A stretch of DNA of 64,000 nucleotides from the NCBI GenBank assembly GCA_025057755.1, contig JANWVC010000025.1:1-64000 (forward strand), given 5' to 3'. Positions 44,943 to 54,214 of this stretch are shown here, in pieces; the stretch's first letter is position 1; every line of letters starts with the position of its first letter. This DNA is from Limisphaera sp. (GTDB taxonomy: Bacteria > Verrucomicrobiota > Verrucomicrobiia > Limisphaerales > Limisphaeraceae). Position numbers and translations under genes: made by a program. The notes below the pieces were generated by a model. It was not told the DNA's origin. It ran no database searches and worked only from the letters and a program-made list of their open reading frames with translations.

Positions 44943-46505
44943 TCAACGTGGGGTTTGAATCGCCCATTCTGCCAGGGCCACCGCCAAGCGGTCGAGCAGT
45001 TGCGATGCAGAAGGGTCGCCAGAACCTGGCACGTACTGGTTTAAAAAGAAACAGAATGCAACCGAACGGCCCTGAGGGCTCTGCACGTAACCTGCCAACC
45101 CTTGGGCACCCCGCAACGTGCCGGTCTTGGCTCGGAGAAGACCCTGAGCGGCTGTGCCTCTCATTCGATTGACCAAGGTGCCATCCACACCGGCCACGGG
45201 CAGGGCCTCTTGAAACATTTCCGCCTCTCGATGACGGGCCATCGCGCAAAGCAATTGCACCACTGCTTGAGCCGTGAGTCGGTTGCTCCGAGAAAGTCCG
45301 GCGGCTTCTTCCACATGCACGGTGTCAACCGACACCCCTGATTCTCGCAGGAATTGTCGCAGTTCGTGTACACCCGCCTGTTCCAAACTGAGACCATTCC
45401 AACGCCCTTGCGACCGGGTCCATCGCCCTACCGCGGCTAGCAAGACAGCGGCATGCAAGTTACGAGAGTCTTTGAGCATTTGACGAACCAGCGCGCCGCT
45501 GGGAGCGGAATAAACCTTGCCCAAGATCTTAACGTCACTTGAATGGGGATCAGGCCGGATGCCTGACGACTTGATTCGGACTGTCAATGGCCCCGTTATG
45601 GAAATGTGCTCCTGACGAAGCGCTTGCTGGAAAAGTTCCAAAAACAGCAAGGCGGGTTCGTGCACTGCCACTTCTGTGGTCCAACCGTTGCCTCGCAACG
45701 GCAGTCGGCCCCAAACGGTTAGCTCCGGCTGATTGGGCGCTCTTGACCAACGAATCTCGTGCGGTCCGCCTAAGGAGACGGTTTCCGTCCGATTGATCAC
45801 CTGGAGTCCTCCTGAGCCTGGGTGGAGACTAATCTCGCAACGGCTGCCTACCGTGGCACCTGGCTCCACGCGTAACCGAAGGCGATTCCCGTTGGCATTG
45901 AGGTCCGCCATAGGGGCTGCATAAGGAAGAACCGTTTCGTCCAACCGCCATCCCGTCCCAAACTTGGTGCTCTCCAAATAGCTTTCTTCAGCGAGTAATC
46001 CGCCCTGCACTTCCCGAATGCCCGTTTGTCGGACTAGAGTCACCAAAGGCACGAAAGAACGCAAAGGGTTTTCCACGCCGCCCTCCCATCCGTATCCCGG
46101 ATCGCCTTGCCCGCGGACGATCAAAGGACCACGCAAGATCCCGCGCGGACCTGGCGATTGGCTCAGCATCAAGACTGTTTCCAACCGGTAATGGGAACCG
46201 AGCCGATCCAACACTACCGCGGCTGTCAGCAGTTTTGTCACCGAGGCTGGTGTCATGGGTTCCCGACCGTTGTGATCGAACAACACCTGCCCCGTATGCA
46301 GGTCGGCTACAACAATTCCCCAACGGGCCGCAGCAGCGCGTGGCAATGCCAGCTTGGGCTGCAAACGAGCTGCCAGTTCGGTAGCTTCGCTGAATGGGCC
46401 AGAACTGCTCGATCCTTCTGCTTCTGGCGCCGAAAGCGTCACCAAAAGACCAGCGATCCATACGAACCGGGCCCGCCGCCTCGTCTTGGGTCCATATCCC
46501 TTCAT
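44943..46505 (-). CDS. dacB: D-alanyl-D-alanine carboxypeptidase/endopeptidase, PBP4 type (family S13)
   Basis: Periplasmic peptidoglycan peptidase of about 520 residues, trimming or opening stem-peptide cross-links. A signal peptide (FVWIAGLLVTLSAPEAEG) precedes TPASVTKLLTAA, the Ser-x-x-Lys active site; the second motif SRSN is in AAGLSRSNRLTAQ, and the third is KTGTLRGAQGLAGY. The long insertion between motifs 1 and 2 (about 250 residues) is typical of S13. The ATG at 46505 gives a normal signal peptide; a start 13 codons upstream is also open. pldA follows on the same strand. Confidence 0.93.
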   Translation of the reverse strand: MKGYGPKTRRRARFVWIAGLLVTLSAPEAEGSSSSGPFSEATELAARLQPKLALPRAAAARWGIVVADLHTGQVLFDHNGREPMTPASVTKLLTAAVVLDRLGSHYRLETVLMLSQSPGPRGILRGPLIVRGQGDPGYGWEGGVENPLRSFVPLVTLVRQTGIREVQGGLLAEESYLESTKFGTGWRLDETVLPYAAPMADLNANGNRLRLRVEPGATVGSRCEISLHPGSGGLQVINRTETVSLGGPHEIRWSRAPNQPELTVWGRLPLRGNGWTTEVAVHEPALLFLELFQQALRQEHISITGPLTVRIKSSGIRPDPHSSDVKILGKVYSAPSGALVRQMLKDSRNLHAAVLLAAVGRWTRSQGRWNGLSLEQAGVHELRQFLRESGVSVDTVHVEEAAGLSRSNRLTAQAVVQLLCAMARHREAEMFQEALPVAGVDGTLVNRMRGTAAQGLLRAKTGTLRGAQGLAGYVQSPQGRSVAFCFFLNQYVPGSGDPSASQLLDRLAVALAEWAIQTPR

Positions 46506-46544
46506 TATCGGAACCAGGGGGTAGGGTAGGGGCATCACAGGCAT

Positions 46545-47069
46545 TTTTCGAGACCGATGAACCTCTTCAAGCAGTGCGCTTCAGAGGATGAAATTGGCCA
46601 AAGACGGTTGGAGACAGTTTAACCTTTCTATGCCTCGTTGAGGGGAGAAAGGTCGCGCATATGCAGAAGCGGGCAAGAACTCGGTCTCAGATGGTGGGCC
46701 AGGGTGTTGACATCGAAAGGAATGGCCAGCCTACCTGCCTGTCTGCGAGCTTGTGCTGGAGACTGCGCCCCCTGAGGCCTTTCAGGTCGGACCCGAGGGG
46801 CGGCCCTTGAAACGCTGCTCTCCGCCACAGTTTTTAGGTTTCGGATCAAATTGAAACTTCTTTTACCCCGCTGGGGGGATGAATTTTCCTGGAATCAAGG
46901 ATCAGCAGTTGTCCTTCCATCCTCGGTTGACGGGCATCGCAGGTGCCAACGTAGTGAGCTTTATCGTATCATTTCGTATCATGATGGTTCAGTGTCGGCC
47001 GGGCCCGAGGCGGGTGAATCCAAGGCGAGCGGTCGGATGCGAAATGCCGTGCTACCAGACCTGCCCGTC
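46545..47069. other. Gene-free interval
   Basis: About 520 bases between the PBP4-like gene and the terminator of the next pseudopilin-like gene. A 73-codon minus-strand frame at 46628-46849 is the longest with an ATG but resembles nothing. Confidence 0.45.
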
Positions 47070-47087
47070 AGTTTATAAAGTAAAAGG

Positions 47088-47122
47088 AACCCTGCCGGCA
47101 GGGAGGGGCTGCCGGCAGGGTT
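47088..47122 (-). terminator. Strong hairpin terminator of the pseudopilin-like gene
   Basis: A 14-bp perfect stem (47088-47101 with 47109-47122), loop GGAGGGG, followed on the minus strand by CCTTTTACTTTATAAAC. It is 38 bases past the stop at 47160. Confidence 0.85.
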
Positions 47123-47159
47123 GCGGGAGGAGGTGTGGTATGGGCAGGAAAAGAGAATC

Positions 47160-48053
47160 CTAGAAATTCGGTACTCGACGTCCCGCCCGGTACCGCATCC
47201 ATCTCAGGTCAGGATCATTGGGAGAGGCCGGAATGTACAATGTACTGGTGTAAGTGACCTGGCGAAAACGCGTCATTACACCACGCCATTTATGAATTTC
47301 CGAATGTCCGTCGGCGAAAGCAAATCCTGCAGCCATGTTATGATAAGTTGCGGGTAGGTCTACGAACTGGCTCGCGTAAGGATTAAAGAAACCTGCATCG
47401 TTGATACTGTCCGGGTGTTCATCGCAATACACCCAAGTCTCCGCCGGACCGGGGTAGAGGAAGTCCGACATTTTTCGGATGTGGTTATAGATCGAGTCCC
47501 ACGGCCCGGTCTCAGCATTGCCATCGCCTACGCCGATGTTTCCGGAAATACTGCGAGCCCGGTAGGGCCATCCCCTGGCCCGCTGAACCGGACTGGCAAA
47601 TTGATCAGCCGGGCAATGGAAAATCTCGGGCTTGTTGCCTATGTACCTGGCCATTTTCGAATAGCGTTCGTCGATGAGGAAAAGAATGTTGGTGTTGTCA
47701 GGGCTCAACGTCCAATCAAGCCATCCCACCACCCAGGGGGAATTTCGAGGGTTATTGGCTGCCGCTCCTCCCTGAGCCTCCGGACCGTGGAAACTCATGA
47801 CCAACCGATCGTTGTTATCCGTGGCATACATTTGCCACGCCAGCATTAACTGCTTGGTATTATTCATGCAGTAAATGCCCTGCGTTTTTGCTTTGGCTTT
47901 GGTAAGCGCTGGCAGCAACATGCCCGCCAAAATGGCAATAATGGCAATCACAACAAGCAGCTCGATTAACGTAAACGCCCGCACCCACGTCCGAAGGCAT
48001 GGACGGCATACGTCGTATGCAAGGCGAGTCGTGGTCGGAAGAGGCACTTTCAT
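47160..48053 (-). CDS. Pseudopilin-like secreted protein (Verrucomicrobiota type)
   Basis: A 297-residue protein. [20 protein letters not shown] is a textbook type II prepilin segment (cleaved before F, with the conserved Glu at +5). After it, [20 protein letters not shown] and [16 protein letters not shown] form the conserved motif of a large paralogous family in Verrucomicrobiota and Planctomycetota, and [16 protein letters not shown] near the C-terminus is its second mark. These proteins may be pseudopilins of a type II secretion-like machine or surface-exposed proteins. The 99 open codons upstream of the ATG at 48053 are not used by the family. A perfect TTGACA lies 63 bases upstream of the ATG. 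Confidence 0.92.
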   Translation of the reverse strand: MKVPLPTTTRLAYDVCRPCLRTWVRAFTLIELLVVIAIIAILAGMLLPALTKAKAKTQGIYCMNNTKQLMLAWQMYATDNNDRLVMSFHGPEAQGGAAANNPRNSPWVVGWLDWTLSPDNTNILFLIDERYSKMARYIGNKPEIFHCPADQFASPVQRARGWPYRARSISGNIGVGDGNAETGPWDSIYNHIRKMSDFLYPGPAETWVYCDEHPDSINDAGFFNPYASQFVDLPATYHNMAAGFAFADGHSEIHKWRGVMTRFRQVTYTSTLYIPASPNDPDLRWMRYRAGRRVPNF

Positions 48054-48093
48054 TGTTGGTTGATGTAAGGACCTTTTAAGGTTTCCGATCAAA

Positions 48094-48121
48094 CCTCTAC
48101 GTTTTCTTGCCAACCTGTCAA
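48094..48121 (-). promoter_or_regulatory. Possible housekeeping promoter of the pseudopilin-like gene
   Basis: Read on the minus strand: TTGACA (48121-48116), 16 bases, TAGAGG (48099-48094). The -35 is perfect, the -10 weak. A 10-bp near-palindrome CCTTTTAAGG (48072-48081) lies between promoter and ATG. Confidence 0.35.
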
Positions 48122-48628
48122 TACCTCTTTTGGTTCGTTTGATTGAACTTGCCCGGTACGTCCCCATTCGTAACCCAAGGCTTCGATTCTCGACGTTATG
48201 GGATCGATCAGCACAAGCCGATCTGTGTTTGCCTCGATGGGTACAGGATGGCCCCTTCTTTCGACACCCCGGACTCCTTTTTGTGTGGCCATCAAGCTCG
48301 CTTCCGGCATGCCCGAGGCCTGAGCGTGCCAACCAACATCCTGATTGCAAGGTGGTTAGATGTGTATCAGCGATAAGGGGCTTCTTGAAGCCACGATTTC
48401 ACAATTCTAATCGAGATCGACCGGATGCTGGTCTAGAGACTGAGGGCGTAGGTGCATCAAGTGGTCATAACTTGATGAGAAGGATGTTGCCACTTGGCCT
48501 TTCCGAATGGACTAAACCCGCCTCGTCGGAAGGGGACGAGACAGATGTAAAGGACCAAGATTGCCCCGCTGACGGTCGGGGATGGTTTGCATTTGTTGAA
48601 CTGGCCGGGATGGCGTAAGGTGCGGAGC
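48122..48628. other. Divergent intergenic region
   Basis: About 500 bases between the pseudopilin-like gene and the SGNH/TPR gene. Short overlapping frames only; no RNA gene or repeat recognised. Confidence 0.4.
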
Positions 48629-50929
48629 ATGGCTCGGCGGCGGCAGCGAGATGGGATTCGGTCACCGTCGGTCCTGAAAGCTGGCGAGGGGTCGATTCAC
48701 CTTGATCAGGGCCAGGTTGGGCCAGTTGCCTCGGTAAAGCGCCGGTTTTTTCGACTGGTTGCGTTGACTTCGCCGGTGGTGCTTTGGATTGGATGCGAAT
48801 GCACGCTCCGATGGACGGGGGCGGGATTCAACCCGCACTTTTTCCGAGCTGTTGCCTCGAAGGCCTCATCTGAATGGGTGGAGAATCCGGAATTTGGCCG
48901 GAGGTTTTTCCCGCGCCCGTTGGTGCGAGCGCCTCAAGCTCTGCGGGTAGTGGTCCCCAAACCTGCGGACACGATTCGCGTGTTCATCCTGGGTGAATCG
49001 GCGGCATTGGGGGATCCTCGACCCCGTTATGGAGCAGCACGATACCTACAGGTCCTGCTTGAAGAGCGTTTCCCGGGAACACGTTTTGAGGTGGTCAACA
49101 CCGCCATGACAGCCATCAACTCGCATGTCATCCGAGAGATCGCCCGGGACTTGGAATCGATGGATGGAGATTTTTGGGTGATCTACATGGGGAACAATGA
49201 AATGGTGGGACCCTTTGGCGCGGCGACAGTATTCGGGCTGCAGGCACCACCCTTGTGGCTAGTACGCGCGAGCGTGGAAATGCAACAGTTGCGGACGCTG
49301 CAGGCCTTGAAGGAGCTATTGGACCAATTGCCGGGAAGAAGGACGCAACCGGCCGTTTGGGGTGGCATGACCATGTTTCTCGGGAACACGGTGCTGCCCG
49401 AGGATCCCCGACGAGATCGAGTGTACCGCAATTTCGCGCGCAATGTGGAAGCGATTCTTGCCTCGGCGCGTCGAGCCGGGGTTGCGGTGATCCTCAGCAC
49501 CGTCGCGGTCAATCTTCGAGATTGTCCACCCTTTCATGCAATCGAACCCATGTGGCTAAATGCTGCCGAGCAAGAACGCTTTACGACGTTACTGCGACAG
49601 GCGGCTGCGGCCACGGAGACGGGGCGGATAGTCGAGGCTATTGCATTTTATCGCGCGGCGGCCGCTCTGGCACCGCAGCATGCGGAGGTTCATTACCGAT
49701 TGGCCAGGGCGCTTCTTGCTTCCGGGGATGACGGCGCAGCGCGCGAACATTTTCGAGCTGCATGTCGATGGGATGGATTGCCCTTTCGGGCTGACAATTG
49801 TTTGAACGATGTCCTTCATTTGGTCGCGCAGCAGCACAGGGAAATGGTCACCTTGTGTGATGCCGAGCAGATGCTGGGTGCAATGAATCCTGCTGGTGTG
49901 CCCGGCGCCGAATCGTTTTTCGAACACGTTCACTTTCATTTTGAGGGCAATTACCAATTGGCCAGGCTCTGGGCTGAGGCGATTGCAGCCCGTCTGCCCG
50001 AGTCCGTGCGACAGACGGCCCGGCCGGAGTGGTTGACGCGGACTGAGTGCGAGCGTCAACTAGGTCTGACCGATTGGAACCGGCGTTCGGTGGTAGCAGA
50101 AATGCTGGTGCGAATCCGGCAACCGCCCTTTGATGAGCGGTGGGCCGAGGTCCGACAACGTTTGGAATCAGAATTAACCGCGCTGGATCGGCGCATCCGT
50201 GGAGATGCGGCCGATGCGGCACGGGCACAAGCTCGTCAAGTTTATGAAACGGCCTTGAAACGGCGGCCAGACGATCCAGCGCTGCACGAAAACTATGCTG
50301 AGTTTCTTGAGGCGGTGGGAGATTTGGAAACGGCCCTGGTGCATCGCCGACGCGTTTGCGAGCTTCTCCCTCACCATTATTTCAGTTACTACTGCCTAGG
50401 CACACTACTCAAAGAGATGCGTCGCGTGGAGGAGGCGCGGCAAGCGCTGGAAACGGCTGCGCGACTGAAACCGGACCTGGCGGAGGTGCAGTTGGAACTA
50501 GGTGCGATCCTGGCCGCTCAACAGCAATGGGAACCGGCTCGTCAGGCGCTTGCCCGTGCTCGTCGGCTGGATCCCACCCATCCTCGTACTGCTCTGTTGC
50601 TGGGCGCGGTTTTGAATCAATTGGGACAAACGGAGCAGGCATTGGCGGCCTTCAGGGAAGCAGTGCAATTGGATCCCGCTTCGTCACAGGCTCAATTGCG
50701 TTTGGGTGAATGCCTGCTGAAGCTCGGTCGGCGTGAAGAAGCGATTGCTGCACTGGAGGAGGCCGTTCGGTTGGCACCGGATCTGCACCGTGCCAGATTG
50801 CAGTTGGCAAGAGCTTGGCTTCAGTTGGGTCAACGCGCACGCGCACGGGAGCAACTGGCCGAGATCTTGAATCGGGAGCCGACACATCCAGACGCACGAC
50901 GGCTGGAGGCCCAACTAACTGGCCCCTGA
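48629..50929 (+). CDS. SGNH-hydrolase-like protein with C-terminal TPR array
   Basis: A 766-residue membrane-anchored protein. One hydrophobic segment (FFRLVALTSPVVLWIGCECTL) leads to an SGNH-like domain of about residues 60-420: TIRVFILGESAALGDPRPRY holds the nucleophile-type Ser, and DFWVIYMGNNEMVGPFG resembles the Asn block. Residues about 330-390 already hold TPR-like helices. After a second part with NPAGVPGAESFFEHVHFHFE, the C-terminal half (about 520-760) is a TPR array (ARAQARQVYETALKRRPDDP, FSYYCLGTLLKEMRRVEEAR and more). SGNH proteins of this kind modify glycans or cut acyl groups. Function here is not known. A 9-bp hairpin follows the gene at 51043-51082. Confidence 0.82.
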   Translation: MARRRQRDGIRSPSVLKAGEGSIHLDQGQVGPVASVKRRFFRLVALTSPVVLWIGCECTLRWTGAGFNPHFFRAVASKASSEWVENPEFGRRFFPRPLVRAPQALRVVVPKPADTIRVFILGESAALGDPRPRYGAARYLQVLLEERFPGTRFEVVNTAMTAINSHVIREIARDLESMDGDFWVIYMGNNEMVGPFGAATVFGLQAPPLWLVRASVEMQQLRTLQALKELLDQLPGRRTQPAVWGGMTMFLGNTVLPEDPRRDRVYRNFARNVEAILASARRAGVAVILSTVAVNLRDCPPFHAIEPMWLNAAEQERFTTLLRQAAAATETGRIVEAIAFYRAAAALAPQHAEVHYRLARALLASGDDGAAREHFRAACRWDGLPFRADNCLNDVLHLVAQQHREMVTLCDAEQMLGAMNPAGVPGAESFFEHVHFHFEGNYQLARLWAEAIAARLPESVRQTARPEWLTRTECERQLGLTDWNRRSVVAEMLVRIRQPPFDERWAEVRQRLESELTALDRRIRGDAADAARAQARQVYETALKRRPDDPALHENYAEFLEAVGDLETALVHRRRVCELLPHHYFSYYCLGTLLKEMRRVEEARQALETAARLKPDLAEVQLELGAILAAQQQWEPARQALARARRLDPTHPRTALLLGAVLNQLGQTEQALAAFREAVQLDPASSQAQLRLGECLLKLGRREEAIAALEEAVRLAPDLHRARLQLARAWLQLGQRARAREQLAEILNREPTHPDARRLEAQLTGP

Positions 50930-51442
50930 GGCATGCCAACCTGCTTCCCTTACGCTTTCCATCCCTTGAGCACCCTTCCCTGCAGTCGGAAATTTAGGTT
51001 GCTCGAGGATGGAACCCAATCTACAGGTCACTCGTGAGGCAGTCAGGGCGTCCGAGGCGACAATCCGCCCCGAACGCCCTGAGGTCGGTTGAGGACTAAA
51101 ATTGCCCTTCGAGTGATGCTCGTTTTCGATTCGAAGCGAAACGAATTGCAGGGCTCGATCAGGTCATTTTCTTGGGCGTCCTTCTGTTCGGGAGGTGCCC
51201 CCTATTGAAAAGGCCACTTAAGCATGTTTGTCTGAGCGACCTCCCAATTTCGGCACCGTGATGCATCCGACCGTTTGTTAGATTGTATCGGGTGCAAGAG
51301 GCAAGTGCCGGAAGCCCGTGAGCTGGTTGCGGGCTTGCTAGTGACCTCGGGGGGTGACTTCTCTCCGCGCCGGTGTGGGATCAACCTGTCCGGACGACCA
51401 GTTGGACTTGCCAAGGCGGACTGCATGGGCCATCCAGTGGGC
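50930..51442. other. Intergenic region before the oxidoreductase
   Basis: About 510 bases. It contains a hairpin (TCAGGGCGT at 51043-51051 paired with ACGCCCTGA at 51074-51082, loop 22 nt), possibly a terminator for the SGNH/TPR gene. I compared the part near 51290-51440 with common riboswitches and saw no match. Confidence 0.45.
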
Positions 51443-52795
51443 ATGAACCGCCGTCAGTTCCTAAAACTTGGTGCTACCGCACTGGCTGCCGCCACCGCAA
51501 TTCGGTACGTTCCCACCACGTTCGCCGCGACAAAACCTCGGCGTGTCGGGGTCATTGGAACCGGTTGGTATGGTAAGTCGGCCTTGTTTCGGTTGCTGCA
51601 GATTGAGCCGGTCGAGGTTGTGGCCCTGTGTGATCCGGATACCCGCATGCTGCATGAGGCAGCGGACATGGTGGCACAGCGGCAGCGTTCAAAACGGAGG
51701 CCGCGATTACACAAGGATTTCCGGGAAATGTTGCAAGAACGGGATTTGGACATCGTGCTGGTTTCCACACCGGATCATTGGCATGCCCTGCCGATGATCG
51801 AGGCCTGTCGGGCCGGGGCAGATGTGTATGTGGAAAAACCGGTGGGAGTGGACGTCGTAGAGTGTCAATCGATGGTGGCTGCCGCGCGCAAGTACAACCG
51901 CGTGGTGCAGGTCAATACCCAACGACGAAGCACACCGCACTTGGTGGAGGCCAGAGACCGGTTCATTCGGGAAGGCCGTTTGGGCCGAATCGGTTTAGTG
52001 GAAATCTATTGTTACTATCACATGCGCACGCGGGATAATCCGCCGGATACGGCGCCGCCGGAGCATCTGGATTGGGATTGGTGGACCGGCCCGGCTCCGA
52101 TGCGGCCGTTTAATCGCATCATCCATCCACGCGGGTGGCGCAACTTCATGGAATATGGGAACGGCATTGTGGGAGACATGTGCATTCACATGCTCGACAC
52201 GGTCCGTTGGATGCTCGACCTGGGCTGGCCCAGGCGTATCAGTTCTACCGGAGGTATTTGGGTGGACACGCAGAGCAAGGCCAATATAACCGACACGCAG
52301 ACAGCCACGTTTGATTACGGTGATTTGGCCGTGGTGTGGACGCACCGAACCTATGGACAGGCCCCGGATCCGCAGTACCCATGGGGCGCCACCTTTTACG
52401 GGGATCGTGGCACCTTAAAGGTCAGTATCATGAGGTATGACTTCATCCCGCACGGTGGCGGCCAGCCGATTCACAAAGATGTCGAATACGAACTGGAGCA
52501 ATTTCCCGAAGACAAAACCGAGCGGGATTTGGAACGGCATGTCGCACCGGCGTTGCGTCGGCACTGGAAAAACTTCCTGGAGGCCGTGGACCAACGCAGT
52601 CGGCCCGTAGCTGACATTGAACAAGGTGCAATTTCCAGTGCTTGTTGTATTTTGGCCAATTTATCCATGCAGTTGGGGCGATCCCTCACTTGGGATGCTG
52701 CCGCATGGCGGGTAGTAGGCGATGATGAAGCGAACCGGTTGTTGCGACGGCCCTATCGCGCGCCTTGGATCCACCCGGAGCCGGACAAGGTCTGA
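51443..52795 (+). CDS. Tat-exported Gfo/Idh/MocA-family oxidoreductase
   Basis: NAD(P)-dependent dehydrogenase of 450 residues, probably acting on sugar derivatives outside the cytoplasm with a tightly bound cofactor. MNRRQFLKLGATALAAATAI is a twin-arginine signal. The Rossmann part starts RRVGVIGTGWYGKSALFRLL; VDIVLVSTPDHWHALPMI and the EKPVGVDVVECQSMV motif (family EKP with catalytic Lys) follow. The C-terminal part has WDWWTGPAPMRPFN and GNGIVGDMCIHMLDTVRWML, typical of the Tat-exported branch common in Planctomycetota and Verrucomicrobiota. The ATG at 51443 is used because it begins the Tat signal; 56 more upstream codons are open. Confidence 0.95.
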   Translation: MNRRQFLKLGATALAAATAIRYVPTTFAATKPRRVGVIGTGWYGKSALFRLLQIEPVEVVALCDPDTRMLHEAADMVAQRQRSKRRPRLHKDFREMLQERDLDIVLVSTPDHWHALPMIEACRAGADVYVEKPVGVDVVECQSMVAAARKYNRVVQVNTQRRSTPHLVEARDRFIREGRLGRIGLVEIYCYYHMRTRDNPPDTAPPEHLDWDWWTGPAPMRPFNRIIHPRGWRNFMEYGNGIVGDMCIHMLDTVRWMLDLGWPRRISSTGGIWVDTQSKANITDTQTATFDYGDLAVVWTHRTYGQAPDPQYPWGATFYGDRGTLKVSIMRYDFIPHGGGQPIHKDVEYELEQFPEDKTERDLERHVAPALRRHWKNFLEAVDQRSRPVADIEQGAISSACCILANLSMQLGRSLTWDAAAWRVVGDDEANRLLRRPYRAPWIHPEPDKV

Positions 52796-52851
52796 GCTGG
52801 GCCATTCAGTTAACTGGGTGGAATTGCTGGCTGACGTGCGGCGGGCCCGGA

Positions 52852-52887
52852 GGGACCCGGCCCCGGCCGACGCCGGAACCGGGTCCC
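52852..52887. terminator. Bidirectional terminator-like hairpin
   Basis: Nine-bp stem GGGACCCGG (52852-52860) with CCGGGTCCC (52879-52887), with a further CCGG/CCGG pairing inside. It lies between two convergent genes (stops at 52795 and 52905), so it may serve both. No U-run on either side. Confidence 0.6.
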
Positions 52888-52904
52888 GCTGCCAGGTCTC
52901 CACG

Positions 52905-53141
52905 TCAACGCAGGGCCTCGAGTGAAGCGCCAAAGTTGATGTGATACACCTGCCCGTTCAGGACCAGGGCTGGCACGGATTTAACGCCGAGCCGCTCTGC
53001 TTCCGCCAGACGCTGTTTCTCACGGCCTAAATGAACCACTTCTAGATCGAATCGCACCGGATCCAGGGCCCGGGCGAGGTTTTCCTCCGCTGCCACACAG
53101 ACCGGGCAGCCTGCGTGATAAAATGTTGCTTTGGTTTTCAT
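52905..53141 (-). CDS. Thioredoxin-fold protein with CPVC active site
   Basis: A 78-residue single-domain redox protein. ATFYHAGCPVCVAAEENL is a thioredoxin/glutaredoxin-type redox site with Cys-Pro-Val-Cys, and GVKSVPALVLNGQVYHINFG has the cis-Pro of the fold. The small size and NGQVYHINFG end resemble the glutaredoxin-like/TlpA-small group. GGAGG stands 6 bases before the ATG. It is divergent from an HxlR-type regulator, which very likely controls it in response to redox or thiol stress. The substrate is unknown. Confidence 0.88.
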   Translation of the reverse strand: MKTKATFYHAGCPVCVAAEENLARALDPVRFDLEVVHLGREKQRLAEAERLGVKSVPALVLNGQVYHINFGASLEALR

Positions 53142-53197
53142 AGTTCCTCCGAATCACAGGTTTCGATTTGCTAGGGTTGCAGGCTTCAGCCTGAACC

Positions 53198-53250
53198 GTT
53201 ACCAATCTGACTCAGCCGCAATCGCGTGAAAGAGGGCACTTTTTGGTAAC
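53198..53250. promoter_or_regulatory. Inverted TTGGTAAC octamers between trx-like gene and hxlR
   Basis: GTTACCAA at 53198-53205 and its exact inverse TTGGTAAC at 53243-53250. Each octamer points to one of the two divergent genes and ends 55-56 bases before that gene's ATG, so the arrangement is symmetric. Likely operator half-sites for the HxlR regulator or activator sites of the two promoters. Confidence 0.6.
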
Positions 53251-53263
53251 TCCCCCGGCAAGG

Positions 53264-53292
53264 TTGGCTTGGGTCTGCAGGTGTTTTAGAAT
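53264..53292 (+). promoter_or_regulatory. Candidate promoter of the HxlR-type regulator gene
   Basis: TTGGCT (53264-53269), 17-bp spacer, TAGAAT (53287-53292): 4/6 and 5/6 matches to the housekeeping consensus. One TTGGTAAC octamer ends 13 bases before the -35. Confidence 0.5.
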
Positions 53293-53305
53293 TGTGATGT
53301 AGCGT

Positions 53306-53650
53306 ATGAAACCCCGCTATTTATCTCTAAACGAGCGTCAGGCCTTTCGCCGGCTCGAGGACGTGGTCGGCTGCAAATGGTCGGCGGCGGTGATCTCGGC
53401 GATTGCGTGCGGCGTTACTCGACCGGGTCAACTGGAGCGGTTTATTCCGGGTATTTCCACGAAAGTGCTGAATGAGCGGCTGCGGAAATTACTCGATTAC
53501 GGCCTGATTACCCGGTCGGAAAAGGTTGGCCGTGTGATGGAAGTGCATTATCACTTGACGCCGACAGGTCGGAAGCTGAGTCGGATTCTGGAACAGATTC
53601 GGAGGTTGGATGAGCAACATGCTAAGCAACATGGCCGCTTTTTGGAATGA
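53306..53650 (+). CDS. HxlR-family transcriptional regulator
   Basis: Winged-helix regulator of 114 residues. EDVVGCKWSAAVISAIACGV opens the domain (the family has a conserved Cys and KW near here), GISTKVLNERLRKLLDYGLI holds the recognition helix, and VHYHLTPTGRKLSRILEQIR closes the wing and last helix, as in HxlR, YodB and QorR. The conserved N-terminal Cys (about residue 23) is the redox-sensing residue of YodB-type members. It is divergent from the thioredoxin-like gene with a symmetric pair of octamers between. Confidence 0.93.
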   Translation: MKPRYLSLNERQAFRRLEDVVGCKWSAAVISAIACGVTRPGQLERFIPGISTKVLNERLRKLLDYGLITRSEKVGRVMEVHYHLTPTGRKLSRILEQIRRLDEQHAKQHGRFLE

Positions 53651-53725
53651 GCAGGGCGGGAATGGAACGCGGCTCGGAACTGCGATTCACGCGATGGACG
53701 CCGTGGGATGGGCTGACGGGTTGGT

Positions 53726-54214
53726 TTAGCGAAGGTTTCGCAATCGCTCCAACAAGGCTGTGGTCGAACGGCCTGGGACGAAAGGGAGGATGCGAATCTG
53801 ACCGCCCTGTGATTCTACCGCCCTTCGTTCTCCGGCGTGCAGCGTTTCCCATTTGTAATCGCCCCCTTTGACGTAAATGTCGGGCTGCGCCAGAGTGAGG
53901 AATCGGGTGGCGTCTGGTTCCTCGAAGATGCAGACGGCACTGACTGCTTCCAAAGCCGCCAGCACGATGGCGCGGTCTGTCTCAGGGTTGATCGGGCGAT
54001 TGGGGCCCTTGAGGGTCCGGACGCTGGCGTCACTGTTGAGCCCTACCAACAGCACGTCGCCCAGAGCACGAGCTGCCTCGAGATAGCTTACATGACCTGC
54101 GTGCAGCAGGTCGAAGCACCCATTGGTGACCACGACCCGATGACCGGCCTTCCGTTGGGCCGCTCGCCAGTTGGGCAGTTGTTCGAGCGTGAGCAGCTTT
54201 TGCGAATATCCCAC
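53726..54214 (-). CDS. rfaE2: D-glycero-beta-D-manno-heptose 1-phosphate adenylyltransferase (RfaE2)
   Basis: A 162-residue nucleotidyltransferase. It adds AMP to heptose 1-phosphate to make ADP-heptose for LPS core. TNGCFDLLHAGHVSYLEAAR has the HxGH active site, VGLNSDASVRTLKGPNRPIN is the sugar-phosphate region, and QPDIYVKGGDYKWETL matches the family; the last helix LLERLRNLR closes the fold. It is the stand-alone C-terminal domain of bifunctional HldE, without the kinase half. No ATG is available; GTG at 54214 or TTG at 54250 are the possible starts. gmhA of the same pathway lies at 14.5 kb. Confidence 0.9.
   Translation of the reverse strand: MGYSQKLLTLEQLPNWRAAQRKAGHRVVVTNGCFDLLHAGHVSYLEAARALGDVLLVGLNSDASVRTLKGPNRPINPETDRAIVLAALEAVSAVCIFEEPDATRFLTLAQPDIYVKGGDYKWETLHAGERRAVESQGGQIRILPFVPGRSTTALLERLRNLR

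Noticed and set aside
46628-46849. 73-codon minus-strand frame
   Set aside because: No recognisable domain; basic, low-complexity composition typical of a chance frame.
51275-51442. Cobalamin or other riboswitch before the oxidoreductase
   Set aside because: The region is GC-rich and structured, but none of the conserved boxes of B12, SAM, glycine or c-di-GMP riboswitches could be found.
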